From positions 478,657 through 542,656 of the forward strand of contig MNCI01034690.1 in the NCBI GenBank assembly GCA_015680685.1: a stretch of DNA of 64,000 nt, read 5' to 3'. The notes under the pieces were generated by a model, which saw nothing but the letters and a program-made list of their open reading frames with translations, ran no database searches and had not been told where the DNA came from. The position numbers and the translations under genes are program-made. Shown one piece after another: positions 47,260 to 59,420 of this stretch (within the stretch, counting starts at the first letter, position 1; every line of letters starts with the position of its first letter). The DNA comes from Gnetum montanum. Its lineage: Eukaryota > Streptophyta > Gnetopsida > Gnetales > Gnetaceae.

Positions 47260-48070
47260 TGATGAGCAATGAGTATTTCCTATGCCCAACCATATGAATC
47301 ACTAGTGTTCACTAAGCAATTCAATTGAATTCCATAGACTTTAGATATCTAGGTACACTAGATTCTAGGAGGTAAATATAACCATTGTAATCATTATCTT
47401 CTCAGTTCCACTTGTGAACTATAAGTGTATGATTAAGTGTAACTAAGGCATCTAATTGTTATCATTTTATCTTTTATGGTTTAAGTCACCTAAGAACAAG
47501 AATAAAGTAATTAAATTCTTAATAAATCTAATAACTAGCTAATATTTAACTAATCCTAACATTAGCATATATTCCCACTTTCTATACACATCCTAAACAC
47601 ATTAGAGCACTCCTAGGTTACCAAGCGTTAAGCGCTATTGGGATTACCAATAGTTAAATGTATGCTTGAAGTGGTTGTACTTATGTTTGCTATTTAATTG
47701 ATATTAATTACTTACTAAAAATTTATTAAAGTGAATGAATATTAAATGCATGAGAAAAACATTAATCTATTTCAAGTGATACAAGGTTTGATCAAAAAAA
47801 CTCATCTTTATTGTCATTCACATTGAGGTGCTAAAGTACATTAGTGCTCAAATAAAGATCCATATACTTCTTTGACTCCTAATGTGGGCACTCACAAATA
47901 TTATAACTTTCAAAGGGAAAACTACAAGAGCTTCACTACAACTAAGGAAAGATTGCCATAAATGCAACGGGTAGACACACATTTATAGGTGAAAATAGGG
48001 GGCCACCTCGATGGGTACACATCAATGTGATGAATCCAACATTGACGTGGTCCAAAAATGCAACTCATCA
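47260..48070 (-). repeat. LTR-E, left copy (3' LTR)
   Basis: TGATGAGCAATGAG to AACTCATCA. It aligns with 52,466-53,302 over its length (CACTAGATTCTAGGAGGTAA, GGATTACCAA, CATCTTTATTGTCATTCACA). A minus-strand TATAAAT box is at 47,981-47,987. Confidence 0.85.
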
Positions 48071-48329
48071 TACTTCCATGACTAAATGAAAATTCATTCT
48101 TGAGTGAACAAAAGGAAAAACAAGTTCTTTACAAAGTTTTGGGAAGGTATGGAATTATTAACTAACTATAGACACACAAAACAAACATAACAAAAACTAA
48201 GTGCCCAAGTGTACAGATTTACAATCATTACAAGAATTGGTGTTGTAGATAACAAAATTAAATACCATAACAAGAAAGAACAATTACAAGTCCTCAAACC
48301 ACTTGAAGATCATAAAGAAAACTAGATAG

Positions 48330-51120
48330 TCCTAGGTGGTGGAGGCTTTTGAGATTCTAAAGGATCTTCTCTTGCTTTGGGCACGCATGATTATTGAGGC
48401 AGTTATTGTGATTATCCTGATGTAGCTACAATTGCCAATGAAAGATGAAAGATGTTCAACAATGCCTTCATCTTCTCCTCCTCACTCTAGGGATCATTCA
48501 CAATCCACATTGCTTCACCAATGTGGGTTGAAATGGGAATATCCCATGGATAGGTCATTATAGGGAATAGCTCCTTCACATTAACAAACTAGGTAGCGAG
48601 CTATTTGCATTTGATGTTGAATGCCTTGAGTGCATTCTACAAATTGTAGTAGTTATTCAACCTCTTAACTAGGTTCTTAGCAGTTGAGTTGATCTCTAAT
48701 CTATGAATTGCTCCTTGAGAACATTGAGTTCAACATTTGCCACCTCAAGCTTCTACTTGGTCTTTTTGTGATGTTTGAACTCTACCTCATATAATAAGTA
48801 TGAGCTAGCTACCAGCTTCTCCAACTCTGACTATGACCTTCTAATAATCAACATCACTAGGTTTGCATATCATAGGTTGGCAAGCTCCATATAGTCAATC
48901 ATTTCCTTGATCTACAGCTCCTTCATGCAAATTTTAGCATTATTATATGCATTCAACCCCTCAAAGATAGGATGCCAGACATTGTCTCCTTGCTGGAGGT
49001 ACTAGAGGGTCCCATTAACTTTTTCCTTTTCCAATTGAATGTGCTTCTCATTAAGATCCTTCTACAGATCAACCTGGTCACTGTAATGATTTTTTACCCT
49101 TTCAAACTTAAGGGCCTCATTCCTCTAGGTGGTGATTTTGGTTGCAGATCTTTGGCATAAGGCATTAACTTCCTTCATTGAGAGCTTTGCATTTTCTATT
49201 GTCAACCTCCTCAATTTAGTGTTTACCTTGGCAAGCTACTTTTACTATTGATGGCTGAAGTTGAACATCTGTGGTTAGGGCTTCATTCTCTTGGAAAGTT
49301 TGAACCAAGTCCTTTTGGATGTTGTACATTATGGCATTGGCTAAGGATTGGTCAAAGACTACCAGCTCCTTAGTGTTCTCAACCTCTTTGAGTTCTTTTA
49401 AAGCTGTTGAAGACCTTCATCTCATGTTATTGATTGGTTGAGCACTACAAGATTAGTGAGGTGGGCTCTTAGTTTGATAACTTTGTATAGCCAAGCATTG
49501 GTTTTCTACTCTAGCTGCTTCAAGTTGTCCCTCCATGATGATGCATCTATCCCTTACATCAAGTTGCTCCAACTAGATAGCAGTGATGGTATCCAAAAGG
49601 TCAAAGATATCTAGAATGAGTCACTCAATTTCCAGTACTTGGTCCAACAATTCCTTATGTTGAGCTACACTTAATCTTCTACTAATATTTCCTACAGAGA
49701 TATGTACATCTCTAAGTGCAAAAATGTCTAGTATAGACACGGTAGGTGCATTGAGTGCTTCAGCCACTCTATCAACAACTACTTTAGCCACTGTCTCCTA
49801 CCCTTTGTGCTACATCACTAGGATAGTTGCCCCCTCACACTCCAAATACATCGAAAAGGTAGCAACATTCCCAAAGATGTCTAGAAATTACTGTTATTGT
49901 GAGAGGGACACCATTACCTCTCAAGTGCTTGGATTCAACCTTGTGTGCACCTACATGCATTGGGTAGAGAAAATTGGTACCCCATCCTCCATGGTTTGGG
50001 CCACTTTATTGAGGTGGCTCATGGTTGATCTATACACATATGAGTCGCCATCACTCATTTTTGCTTATTGCTACTGTTGTTGTAAGAGTTGCTCTCAAAG
50101 TTCATACATGTGCTTAATGGCAACGTGGGACTCTGGTGTTGTCTCGTGAGTGGATGGTGGAGGCAGTGGTTGCTACTCCTCTTCCTAGATCACCTTTGTA
50201 GAAACCTTTTCCTTCATCATTTTTACCTAGGAAGTAGTTTGAGCATGATGAAAAACATCATTAGTGTAGTACGTTATGCCTCCTCTTTTGCAGAATTTTC
50301 TAATGAGGCATGGAAAGGGAAGTTCCTTCCTTCCATTTTTTTCTCGTTGAAGTACTTCTCTATCTCAAGATATATTAGCTGTGGAAGGTTGATAGGGAAT
50401 CTTTCACTTAGAGTAGCACATGCATAGGTGGAGAAGGCTATGATCTTTCTAGGCCTTACTATTGGATTGAGGCAAAAGGTTACAATTTTAAAATATGCTC
50501 ATTTCACTATGGTGAGTGCATCAAATTCCTTGCGGTCCACTCCATAGCACCCCTATGTCCATTCTTTCTTGATGCTTGGATTTTCTTGCATTGGAATTTT
50601 AGTAAGAGTGACCCAAATTTTAGTAAACCCAAGGATCTCAAAGATTTCTTTCACTGAGTAGGACATAGATAACGCTTTGATTTTGACCATGGAATCGACC
50701 TACCTATTATTCTAGAAAAGGTATGTCTCTCCCATGTACCACTACTTGGTGGAAGTGATGATGGACCACATGGAAGAGCTTTGCAATTGAGTCTTAACTT
50801 CTAGAGGAGCAAACTCTAAGAAGGATCCAAAGTTCAGCTCTTGAAGCATAGATTTTTGAACCTCCTTGGATGCGATTTATTTTAGGCAAATGTTTGTTAG
50901 GGTGACCTCAAGGTTTGGTCTTGGCCCTACTGCCTCATCTTGATGAGATTGTTTAGTCTAAACCATTTTTATAATCTATCTAATAGATTCCAATTCAAGC
51001 TCCTCTTGAAGAGGTCCCATTGCATGGATTTCTATTACCTACAACAGGGACTATTCTTGAGCATTTGTCTCTTGGTTGAGATTATCCTTCATCCTGCTTG
51101 TGCTTTCCTTTTGGTGCCAT
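48330..51120 (-). pseudogene. Long ORF of element E, family not recognised
   Basis: The frame begins MAPKGKHKQDEG at 51,120 (minus strand) and, with stops and shifts, can be followed to about 48,330. An N-terminal globular part includes IKALSMSYSVKEIFEILGF, RKIIAFSTYACATLSERFPI and NLPQLIYLEIEKYFNEKKME (50,280-50,690). A Ser/Thr-rich linker follows. The C-terminal third is Glu/Leu/Gln-rich and likely coiled-coil (LLDQVLEIE, MEGQLEAARVENQCLAIQSY, ALKELKEVENTKELVVFDQS; 49,300-49,690). It resembles gag-like proteins of large non-autonomous plant elements in layout, but I know no family match. Most interruptions are TAG, TAA or single-base shifts. It is the only coding sequence of element E. Confidence 0.55.
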
Positions 51121-52465
51121 CTATGATAATAACATAACCAAGGATTAGCATGTGATGTGTAAATTATAACATTTAGGTACCTTATCTCATTGGGTAGTTA
51201 TACTTTGGCTAACTTATGATTATGGTGGATTGATTATTTTAATATTATTTTAATGCTATTTTATTTAGAAGGTCACTAGAGTTTGTTTGAATGGTTTAAC
51301 TTTCATAAATGGATGTTAGTTTATTAGTTAAACCATTGTCAACGTTAGAAAATTAAAAAAAATTCCATAAAAAAACCTAAGGTTTGTAACCCCCACGATG
51401 TAGAGCTTACCTTTGGTAGCTTTAGGACTAAGGAATAGGGTTAATCAAATAAATGGTTTAGAAGTTATGGCTCTTGAAAGGTTCTAGGCTCTAAAATTTA
51501 AAAATTTTCCCCTTGTTTGAGCTCAAGTGTGAAAAAATGCTAAGTGTGGTCATGTATTTATATGATTTTTGTGTTGCATTCATGTGGTCCTGTCAATGGG
51601 ATCTCATTTATGCAGTCAACTCCATAGATGGGATCCTGTGGATGGAGCCTATGACAAAAATTTTTCACATTGAAAAATATGAGAAATAGAGAGAGTTAGA
51701 GCATGAATTTGGGTCCTCAAAGAGTAAGAAAATCCATGAACATGATGAAATTATTGAAAAGGGCTTAGATTATTCACAAAAAAGGAGTTTAACCTAGAGA
51801 GTGAATTGAAAGGAGAAGTGTCATTAAGGAGCACATAGCTAGATGCAATTGATGGAAAATATAGAAGGATTTGATTGTAAAAATGCCTAAGGATAAGAAA
51901 CTTAACTAGTCTAACCAAGAGAAATGAAACTAGATCCTTCCCATAGTAGGATCATGTCTTTTTTTCCCTTTCATATCCTCAAACCAAGGAGTGCATGGGT
52001 TCCATGGATGATTTTTGGTTATGGAAAGTTAAGGACCTAATCCCAAAAGAATCTACCTAAGAATTTTGACACATCAAACTAAGAGATTAAATGAAACATG
52101 GAAAACCAATAGGGAGGTGAATTGTGAAAATCATTGCTGGATGTGAGAGAGAGAGAAATGGGGTTTCATATCATGGTTGCATAAAGTCCCTTGTGAATTT
52201 TGTGATTAAATGACCTGATAAAGTTCATCCTTAGTTTAGATCAAAACAAACCTCTTCCGATGACTTCACATCAATACTCTAAGACAAGTCCATCCCCTCG
52301 AGACATAAGAATGCTCCTATAGATCAAGCACTATTCCTAAAAGAGAAGAAAAGAGAAGTAGGAAGTGAGAAAGGGCCTTAGTTAGAGGGGACTTTCAGGC
52401 ATGGATAACATGCCTTTCTATTCCCATAACTAGTGCTTGTAGCCTATTATTAAGTCTAAGGGGTG
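51121..52465 (-). other. Element E leader, no gene
   Basis: This is the minus-strand leader between the right LTR and the ORF start. No motif is seen, and no convincing primer site left of 52,466. Confidence 0.5.
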
Positions 52466-53302
52466 TGCTTTGAGTAGTGAGTATACCTTGCACCCAAAAA
52501 TACAAATCACTAGCATTCATTAAGTGATCCAATCAAATTTTGTAGACTTTAGCTCTCTAAGTACATTGGATTCTAGGAGGTAAATCTAACCATTGCAATC
52601 GTTGTCTTCTCAATTTCACTTATGAAGTACAAGTGTATGGTTAAGTGTAACTTAGGCATATGATTTTTATCATTTTATGTTTTATGGTTTAACTCACTTA
52701 AGAATAATAATAAAGTAATTAAATGCTTAATTAATCTAATAACTAGCTAATATTTAACTAATCCTAATATAAGAATTTGTTTTCACTTTCTGTACAAATC
52801 CTGAACAAATTATAGTGCTACTAGGTTACCAAGTGTTAAGCACTATTGGGATTACCAAGCATTAAACGTATGCTCAAAGTGGTTATACTTATGTTTTCTA
52901 TTTAATCGATATTAATGACTTACTAAAAATTTATTAAAGTAAATTTCATGAATATTAAATTAATCTATTCCAAGTGCTACAAGGTTTTATCAGAAAAGCT
53001 CATCTTTATTACCATTCACATTGAGATGCTTAGGTACATTAATACTTGAATAAAGATCCATATACTTCTTTGGCTTATATTGTAGGCACTAAAAAATATT
53101 TTAACTTTCAAAAGGAAAAACTACAAGAGCTTCTCTACAACTAACGAAATATTTCCATAAATATGAGCACATTTATAGGTAAAAATAGGGGGCCACATCG
53201 ATGGCTACATGTCAATGTGGCAAATCCAATGTCGATGGGATTCCATCGATGAGGTCATGTTGATGACATACCATCAACATGGTCCAACAACACAACTGAT
53301 CA
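52466..53302 (-). repeat. LTR-E, right copy (5' LTR)
   Basis: It is the copy of 47,260-48,070, ending AACTGATCA. A TATAAAT box lies on the minus strand at 53,171-53,177. The first few bases are changed, so the left limit is within about five bases. Confidence 0.82.
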
Positions 53303-55170
53303 GTGTTGAAAGATGTCAAAATGAGGTTTAAAAAAAGGCTTCAATAGTAAGAAGAAACCAAGAATGGAAATTTTGAGATACCATAATCTCACCAAACTTG
53401 TAGTAGCTAATCATAACTTGAAGATGACTTAAGCATGACTTTAATATTCACAAAATATCCATTGACAAAAACTATTATGAAAAATTTCTTACCATGATAT
53501 GACCATGTTCCATGGTGGATAGATCATAAAGAGACCATGACATATCGTAAATAGAACATGACCTAATTATGACCCATGGTGGATAGACTATGACTTGATC
53601 ATCACTTATGATTGACTAAGATGAATAGAAATAGTACAAGATTGAAAAGATAGCAAAAGTAAAGTACATCATGACTTATGGTGATAGACCATAATCTCAC
53701 CATGAACTATGATTGATAAAAAACCTTTAATAATGATGAAAATAATAAGAGGAACTTAACCATGATGTCATGATAACTCGTGATGATAGACCATGGCTTG
53801 TGGTATTAGTAGTTTTACAAAATAGAAACTAGGAAATGGATAGAATAACTGAAGATCGATTACAACCTCATCATGATCTATGGTAAATGATCACAATCTA
53901 AACACAAGTCATGTTCAATGATAATAATCACACAATGACTCATGATTATAGTAGGAATTACAAAAAAAATTTAAAATAGCAAAAAATAGTAGAAAATGTT
54001 TAGTAATCATCAAGATACTAGGAGCATAAAGGAAAAGACTCACCAAGCATAATTAACTCAAAAATGATGGAAATGACCAATAAGATAATGATACCAAGAT
54101 GGAATTCAAACTCTATGAAAATCATCAAACATTTATAAAACTTTAAAGACTCCAAATGTCACGGAATGGCTAGAATCCAATATAACCTATGATAAGATGA
54201 TTGTAATGACACTACATTATTGGTCAACGAGAAATACTCATATCTTAAAATAATTGGTAGATTAACTCTTAAAAATTCCTTGAAACCAAAAATCAAAAAA
54301 ATACATAAAATTACAATAGAAATGAATAGTAAATTAAAGCAAAAACATAATGCAACTAGCATGCAAAGTAAGATCCAAATCCTAATTTAAAATACTCAAA
54401 AATCTATATAAATTAAATAATAACCAATGCACACCAAATGTGCACAAATTCCTATGAATCGAAACAAACAAGAAATAGTGCCAAGATTACTCATCCAACT
54501 AATTGAAACACAAATTTTCAATAGCACACAAAACATGTCAATGAACTTTCATGATGCCACACTCATGAACTAGCAAAGCTTCACATACCAACACAATCCT
54601 TCAATTTGAAAGCACTTTCACATCTAAGAAATTATATGTTAAAATACATGGCTAAATGAAGTATGGAATTTTTATGGAAAATAATATGAAAACCCATTGT
54701 AACACAACTAGCTAATTTTTAAAAAACTATAATATCACAAAAGAAATCTACCTTAAAATGTTTTTGTACTGTACATAACCTTCCATAACATAAAAAAAAT
54801 ATCAAGCCTATAATATAAGGAAATAATACATACTATAATAATTTAATTATTAAAATAAGACATCATGCTTACAAAGAATTCAAACATGTTATCACATACA
54901 CATACCATAGCCTCCATGAAAATTTACCAAAAATCATCCATCATCTTAGTGCACATAAACTAATAAATAATAATAATCTATAACCAATGTAATACATAAA
55001 AAAATTTAAATACAAATAGGCATTAAATATAAAGATAAGTAAATCTATCTAACCAACATCATAATTAAAGCATGATATAACAGCCAAGCATCATCAAGCA
55101 CAAAGCACAAAGAGAAATATATTGACCATAACATTTAAAAATATAGATTGTTACATTCTTTATACCTCAA
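53303..55170 (-). repeat. LTR-F left copy, continued, and element F 3' untranslated part
   Basis: From 53,308 to about 53,800 it aligns with 58,947-59,420 (GAAAGATGTCAAAATGAG, then repeated ACCATGAC...GATAGACCAT words). Beyond that no partner is left in the right LTR. The limit between LTR and untranslated region up to the chromodomain end is not visible. Confidence 0.6.
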
Positions 55171-55174
55171 GAAT

Positions 55175-56300
55175 ATTTCTCTTAAAATATATTAGGATGG
55201 AATGATAACATATTTGACTCAATCTCCCTAGTTGATTCTTTAAAACCATGACAACTCTATAAGACCTTCAACATGGGAACTACCTTACTATGCAACTACT
55301 ACTCCATTTGATCCATGATCCTAATAGGATGTTCCACATACAAAGCATTAACTTAAAGCTATGATTTTCTCTAATAGATAACATGAATATCATCAAAACA
55401 TACTTTCAAAGCATGGATACATGAAAAACATCATGCAATCTTGAAACTTATAAAGACAAATTCATGTATTATGCCACCTCTCATATGTAGTGAACATCAT
55501 TAACCAATCTATGTAAGAAGGTATAAGCTTGTCTTTCCAACAAAAATACATTAAGCTTGTTAGTAGAGAGATATGAATGAATATCTTATCACTAACTAGA
55601 CACTTGATAGGTCTCCTCCTATGATTTACATAGCTAATTTAATAATGCTAACCTACATTGAGTTATTCATGAATCTCCTTGATCTACTTTTTTATGTATA
55701 AAACTATGTGTAAACTAATCTATTATCTATCTTGGATCACATCCTAATATAAGGAAGTCCTATAAATTCTACCATATAAAACCTTATATGATGCTTTATT
55801 CAAACATTCTTGGTAGCTTTTTTTTTATAGGTAAACTCTGCCAATGTTAACAAACTATCCTCGCTATCTAAAAACTACAAAGTATGAGACTAAAGCATAT
55901 TCTCAAAAACCTAGTTGACTCTGTTAACTTACCTATCTATCTATTGATAATATACTACACTCAAATTTAGCCTATTACCCAAACTATCCATAAATTCTTG
56001 CCAAACTCAAGAGGTAAATTTGACATCATGATTTGAGATAATTTTGGTAGGAATGTCATGTAGTTAAATAATCTTTGAAATGAATAATTTTGCAATATAT
56101 TTTACATTGGTTGTAGTTCTTATAGAAAGAAAATAAGAAAACTTAGTCAACAAGTTAATAACAATGAGGATGACATCCTTTCCACCCCTACTAAGAGCCA
56201 AAATAATGATGAAGTTCATATTGATCATCTTTTACATTGATATAGGAATGATGCAAGGGGTATAAGTTGCCATATATTTATTCCTTAAGCTTAACTTATT
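55175..56300 (-). pseudogene. Chromovirus integrase with chromodomain (element F)
   Basis: The core reads MNFIIILALSRGGKDVILIV (usual first Asp of M-D-F-I is Asn), NLLTKFSYF, YIAKLFISKII, GIPTK-like IPTKIISNHDVKFTS (second Asp replaced, S-N-H-D for S-D-R-D; 56,010-56,045), WQEFMDSLGNRLNLSVVYY, then worn Q-T-D-G-Q. At the C-terminal end VVPMLKVL, SCHGFKEST, EIESNML, FHPNIF (55,180-55,330) is the chromodomain with its V-x-W/x-H-G-x-x-x-x-T-W-E frame. In intact elements it directs integration to marked chromatin. Numerous stops. Confidence 0.82.
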
Positions 56301-56779
56301 AGTAGTTTAAGCATCTTTCTATTAATTCTCTAATCTACTTCTTCATTCCTAAATACTAGTAAAATCTCTTCATCATATGATACATCCATTTTTAACTAGG
56401 ATGCATCTAAAGCCTACTAAGGTGAGCTTCCTTCAAAACATGTTTTCATAAGGAATCAAACATACACATACAATCCATACATTGAATTAATCCAAGTTAA
56501 TCTATTTCTATCATCAAATAATTAGACTTTCTAAGCTACTCACACTAAGGATCACACTATTTCTCTAATTTGATATCATCCAACACATCTAACTAAATCA
56601 CCAAACTATTAAGTTTATCAAACATATGGCTTAAGGAATCCATAATAATATTATCTTTTCTTATCCTATACTAGATGGTCAAGTTAAAATTGGCTAACAA
56701 TTCAATCACATCCTATGAAATAGGTTCAACTATGGCTAATTAATTAGGTATTACAACACCTTGTAATTAGTTCAAATCA

Positions 56780-57770
56780 TCAAACTCTCACTAAACAAAC
56801 AGTAATTCTAAATTTTTAAGATAAACACCATTACTCCTAAGTTATGATCATAAGTAGAATAGTGTATTTCATGAGGTTTTAGCTACCTTGAAGCATACAT
56901 TATCACTTTATCCTCTTTCATGAGAATACACCCATAACCTTTGCCTAAAACATCAATCTAAACATCAAATGATTTATCTGGAGTAGGTAAAATTAAAATA
57001 CTTGTCAAAATTAGTCTATTTCTTACTTCATCAAAAGTAGAATAACATTCTGGAACCCATAAAAATCTAACATCCTTTTATAATAGCTTCATAAAAGGTG
57101 AATCAAAGTGGGAGAAGTTCTCAATGAACCTTTGGTAGTAACCTACCAATTGAAGAAAACTACAAATCTATTGAACATCTTTAAAGATAGGTTAATCTTG
57201 AAGAGTTTTTATCTTATTAAGGTTCACTACTATATGAACCTAAAAATGATATGTCCTAAGAATTAAATCTCATGGTGCTAAAATGAATACTTCAAAGATT
57301 GGACAAATAACTAATGTTCTTTGAGTATTTGAAAAATAGTCCTTGAATGCTACTCATAAAGATCCTTCAAAGATAAGTATAAAAATATATCATTGATGAA
57401 TACAAGGATAAAATGGTCTAGGTATGATCTTATGATACTATTCATAAGGTTCATGAATACTATAGGAGCACTAGTGAGTCCAAAAGGTAAAATCATGAAC
57501 TCATAATATACTTACTTTATTTTGAAGATTGTCTTGGGAACACTCTTCTCTATGATGCAAACTTGATGATATTACAACTTTAGATCTATCTTTGAAAATA
57601 CCTAGGCTTACTTTAACTAATCAAATAAATTGTCTATGTAAGGTAAAGGATTTTTCCTCTTCAAAGTCATGTAATTAAATTATTAAGAATCAATGCAAAA
57701 CCTTATACCACCATTATTCTTATTAATAAAGAGAATAGAAGCATCACAAAAAGACACACTTGAGAAAATT
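56780..57770 (-). pseudogene. Chromovirus reverse transcriptase and RNase H (element F)
   Basis: RT on the minus strand: [89 protein letters not shown] (57,374-57,550). The catalytic F/Y-x-D-D box has become F-I-N-D. RNase H: KSFDV, IDVLGKGYGCILM with the D-x-x-x-x-G-x-G pattern, VIMYAS, and HEIHYST (56,800-56,995). Order and spacing match Ty3/Gypsy chromoviruses. A substantial number of TAA/TAG codons stand where Gln is usual. Confidence 0.85.
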
Positions 57771-58556
57771 AGAATCTTGTGTAACAACTCCTAAAGTTAA
57801 ATTTTTAATTTAGCCAACTCAATGGGCAAGAGGAAGCAAGTGCCCCTTAATGAATGCATAAGGACCATGGATGAAGAGTTTAGCTCTAGCTCTCTCATAT
57901 GTAATGCACATATATACTCAACTTTGAAAACTTGTAGTTCTACTCTATCATGGTCTAATTTTCCTAGTAGAGGCAATAGAACTCACCTTCTTTCACCTCT
58001 ATGTACCCTAAAAGAGTATAATAATCATTGAAAATAAGAAGGAAATCACTTTAGTAAACATCACAATCTTTCTAATGATGCATATTCTCTTAACTAGCTC
58101 ACCAAAAACTAGTAGAACCTTTAAACTAGTAGGTTACTAATTAAGTTTTCTAAGTGCATGTAATCCATCAACTTGAAGATCATAATAACCTTTTCTAATC
58201 ACTTAGTATTAGTAGTTGAATCCTCCTCACTCTAAAAGATAGGTAGTCCTAGCATATGAAATTGCTCCATAACCTCACACTTCACTGGCTATTTATCATT
58301 ACCATCACTACCTGAAGTAATAAGCTTTGATGACAAGTTTTAGTTCTTCTTTGTAAGCTAATGGAGAAATGGGATTAACTAATGATTGATTTCAACTTAA
58401 ATTATCTTCTCATTTAGGATAGAAGTAGGAGGGGTAACATGCTCCACTTGGGGATCTATCATAAATTCCTTCATTCAATCAAGAGTGGGATTAGGTTTTG
58501 TATTTCTAGGAAATCATTAAATTTTTCATTGATACCTAGCTTGTAACACCTTCCTT
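57771..58556 (-). other. Element F gag/leader remnant, not readable
   Basis: Less than 0.8 kb lies between RT and the right LTR, where gag and protease of about 1.5 kb or more are expected. No zinc knuckle or D-S/T-G was found. The 69-codon plus-strand frame at 57,822 is antisense. Confidence 0.5.
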
Positions 58557-59420
58557 CTAGGTCTTAGGTTAAAAAGTACTAGAGGCAACATCCAAGACTC
58601 ACCTCTATTGTTCTAGAGGTATTAGAAAAAGGCATCAATGATTCATGAATCATTCTCTCCTAAAGGATGGAGCCTATAATGAAATCTAAACCAATGCATC
58701 CAAATGAGGGTAAAATAGCAAACATTTCCTAGAATCTCATCTTCAACTAACAACTCATATTAGTATTAGCTCCTAACAAAAAAAATTCATATGTGCATAT
58801 AAATAAGACAAACAAAACATTGATGGGGGAAGGATATAAATAATATCCAACATATTTAATGATTTGAAAGATCTAATGATCAACTTCAAATCAAAACTCA
58901 CATGCCAACAAAGCATAGCTATAATAAACTAAGATGAATGAATGTCGAAAGATGTCAAAATGAGAAAAAAAAAGCTCTAATTGCAAGAAGGGAAAAATTA
59001 GAATACCATGAATCATGGTGGCTAACCACAACTCAACCATGACCTAACCATAACATGTGATATTCATAGAATATCCACTAGAATAAACTAGAGAGAATAG
59101 CCTAGCAATAACTTGTGGTGGATAAACCATGACCTAACTATTACTCATCGTTAACTAGAAAAAGTAAAAATAATGCAAGATGGAAAAAATAATAAAACTA
59201 AAATATATTATGACCTTAGCAAAACACATGATGACAAATGAAAATCTCACCAAAACACATGGTGATAGACCATAAGCTCATCACAACATATGATGATAGA
59301 CTACAATCTTATCAATGACTCATGGTTGATAGGAAAAATTGCAAAATTATGAAAAATGGAAAAAAAAACAAAAAGAGGGCCTTAACCACAACTTCATCAC
59401 AATTCATGATGATAGATCAT
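58557..59420 (-). repeat. LTR-F, right copy (5' LTR)
   Basis: It begins TGTAACACCTTCC. It keeps the continuous, unoccupied version of the element E target (58,942-58,960). Repeated words around GATAGACCATAA and ATGACTCATG give it an internally repetitive right half. Similarity to the left copy ends at 59,420, where unrelated sequence starts. Confidence 0.75.

Larger units (their letters stand above)
47260..53302 (-). mobile_element. Element E, LTR element with one unknown ORF
   Basis: Direct LTRs at 47,260-48,070 and about 52,466-53,302 enclose 4.4 kb. Target duplication ATGTT (47,255-47,259) and GTGTT (53,303-53,307). The unoccupied version of the site, ATGTC followed by GAAAGATGTC, survives in the other LTR-F at 58,942. 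No gag or polymerase family motif is seen; the minus strand carries one long, broken ORF. Its LTR ends and purine-tract side resemble those of element B. Confidence 0.82.
46888..59420 (-). mobile_element. Element F, chromodomain Ty3/Gypsy, interrupted by element E
   Basis: The left LTR (46,888-47,259 continuing at 53,303) and the right LTR (58,557 to at least 59,420) are direct copies. The polymerase on the minus strand reads RT (57.0-57.77 kb), RNase H (56.8-57.0), integrase (55.87-56.25) and chromodomain (55.18-55.33), the domain order of chromoviruses. Left of the right LTR the minus strand gives GGTATCAATG after the LTR end GTTACA, a worn initiator-Met primer site. Gag is almost absent, as only about 0.8 kb separates primer site and RT. 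Confidence 0.78.
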
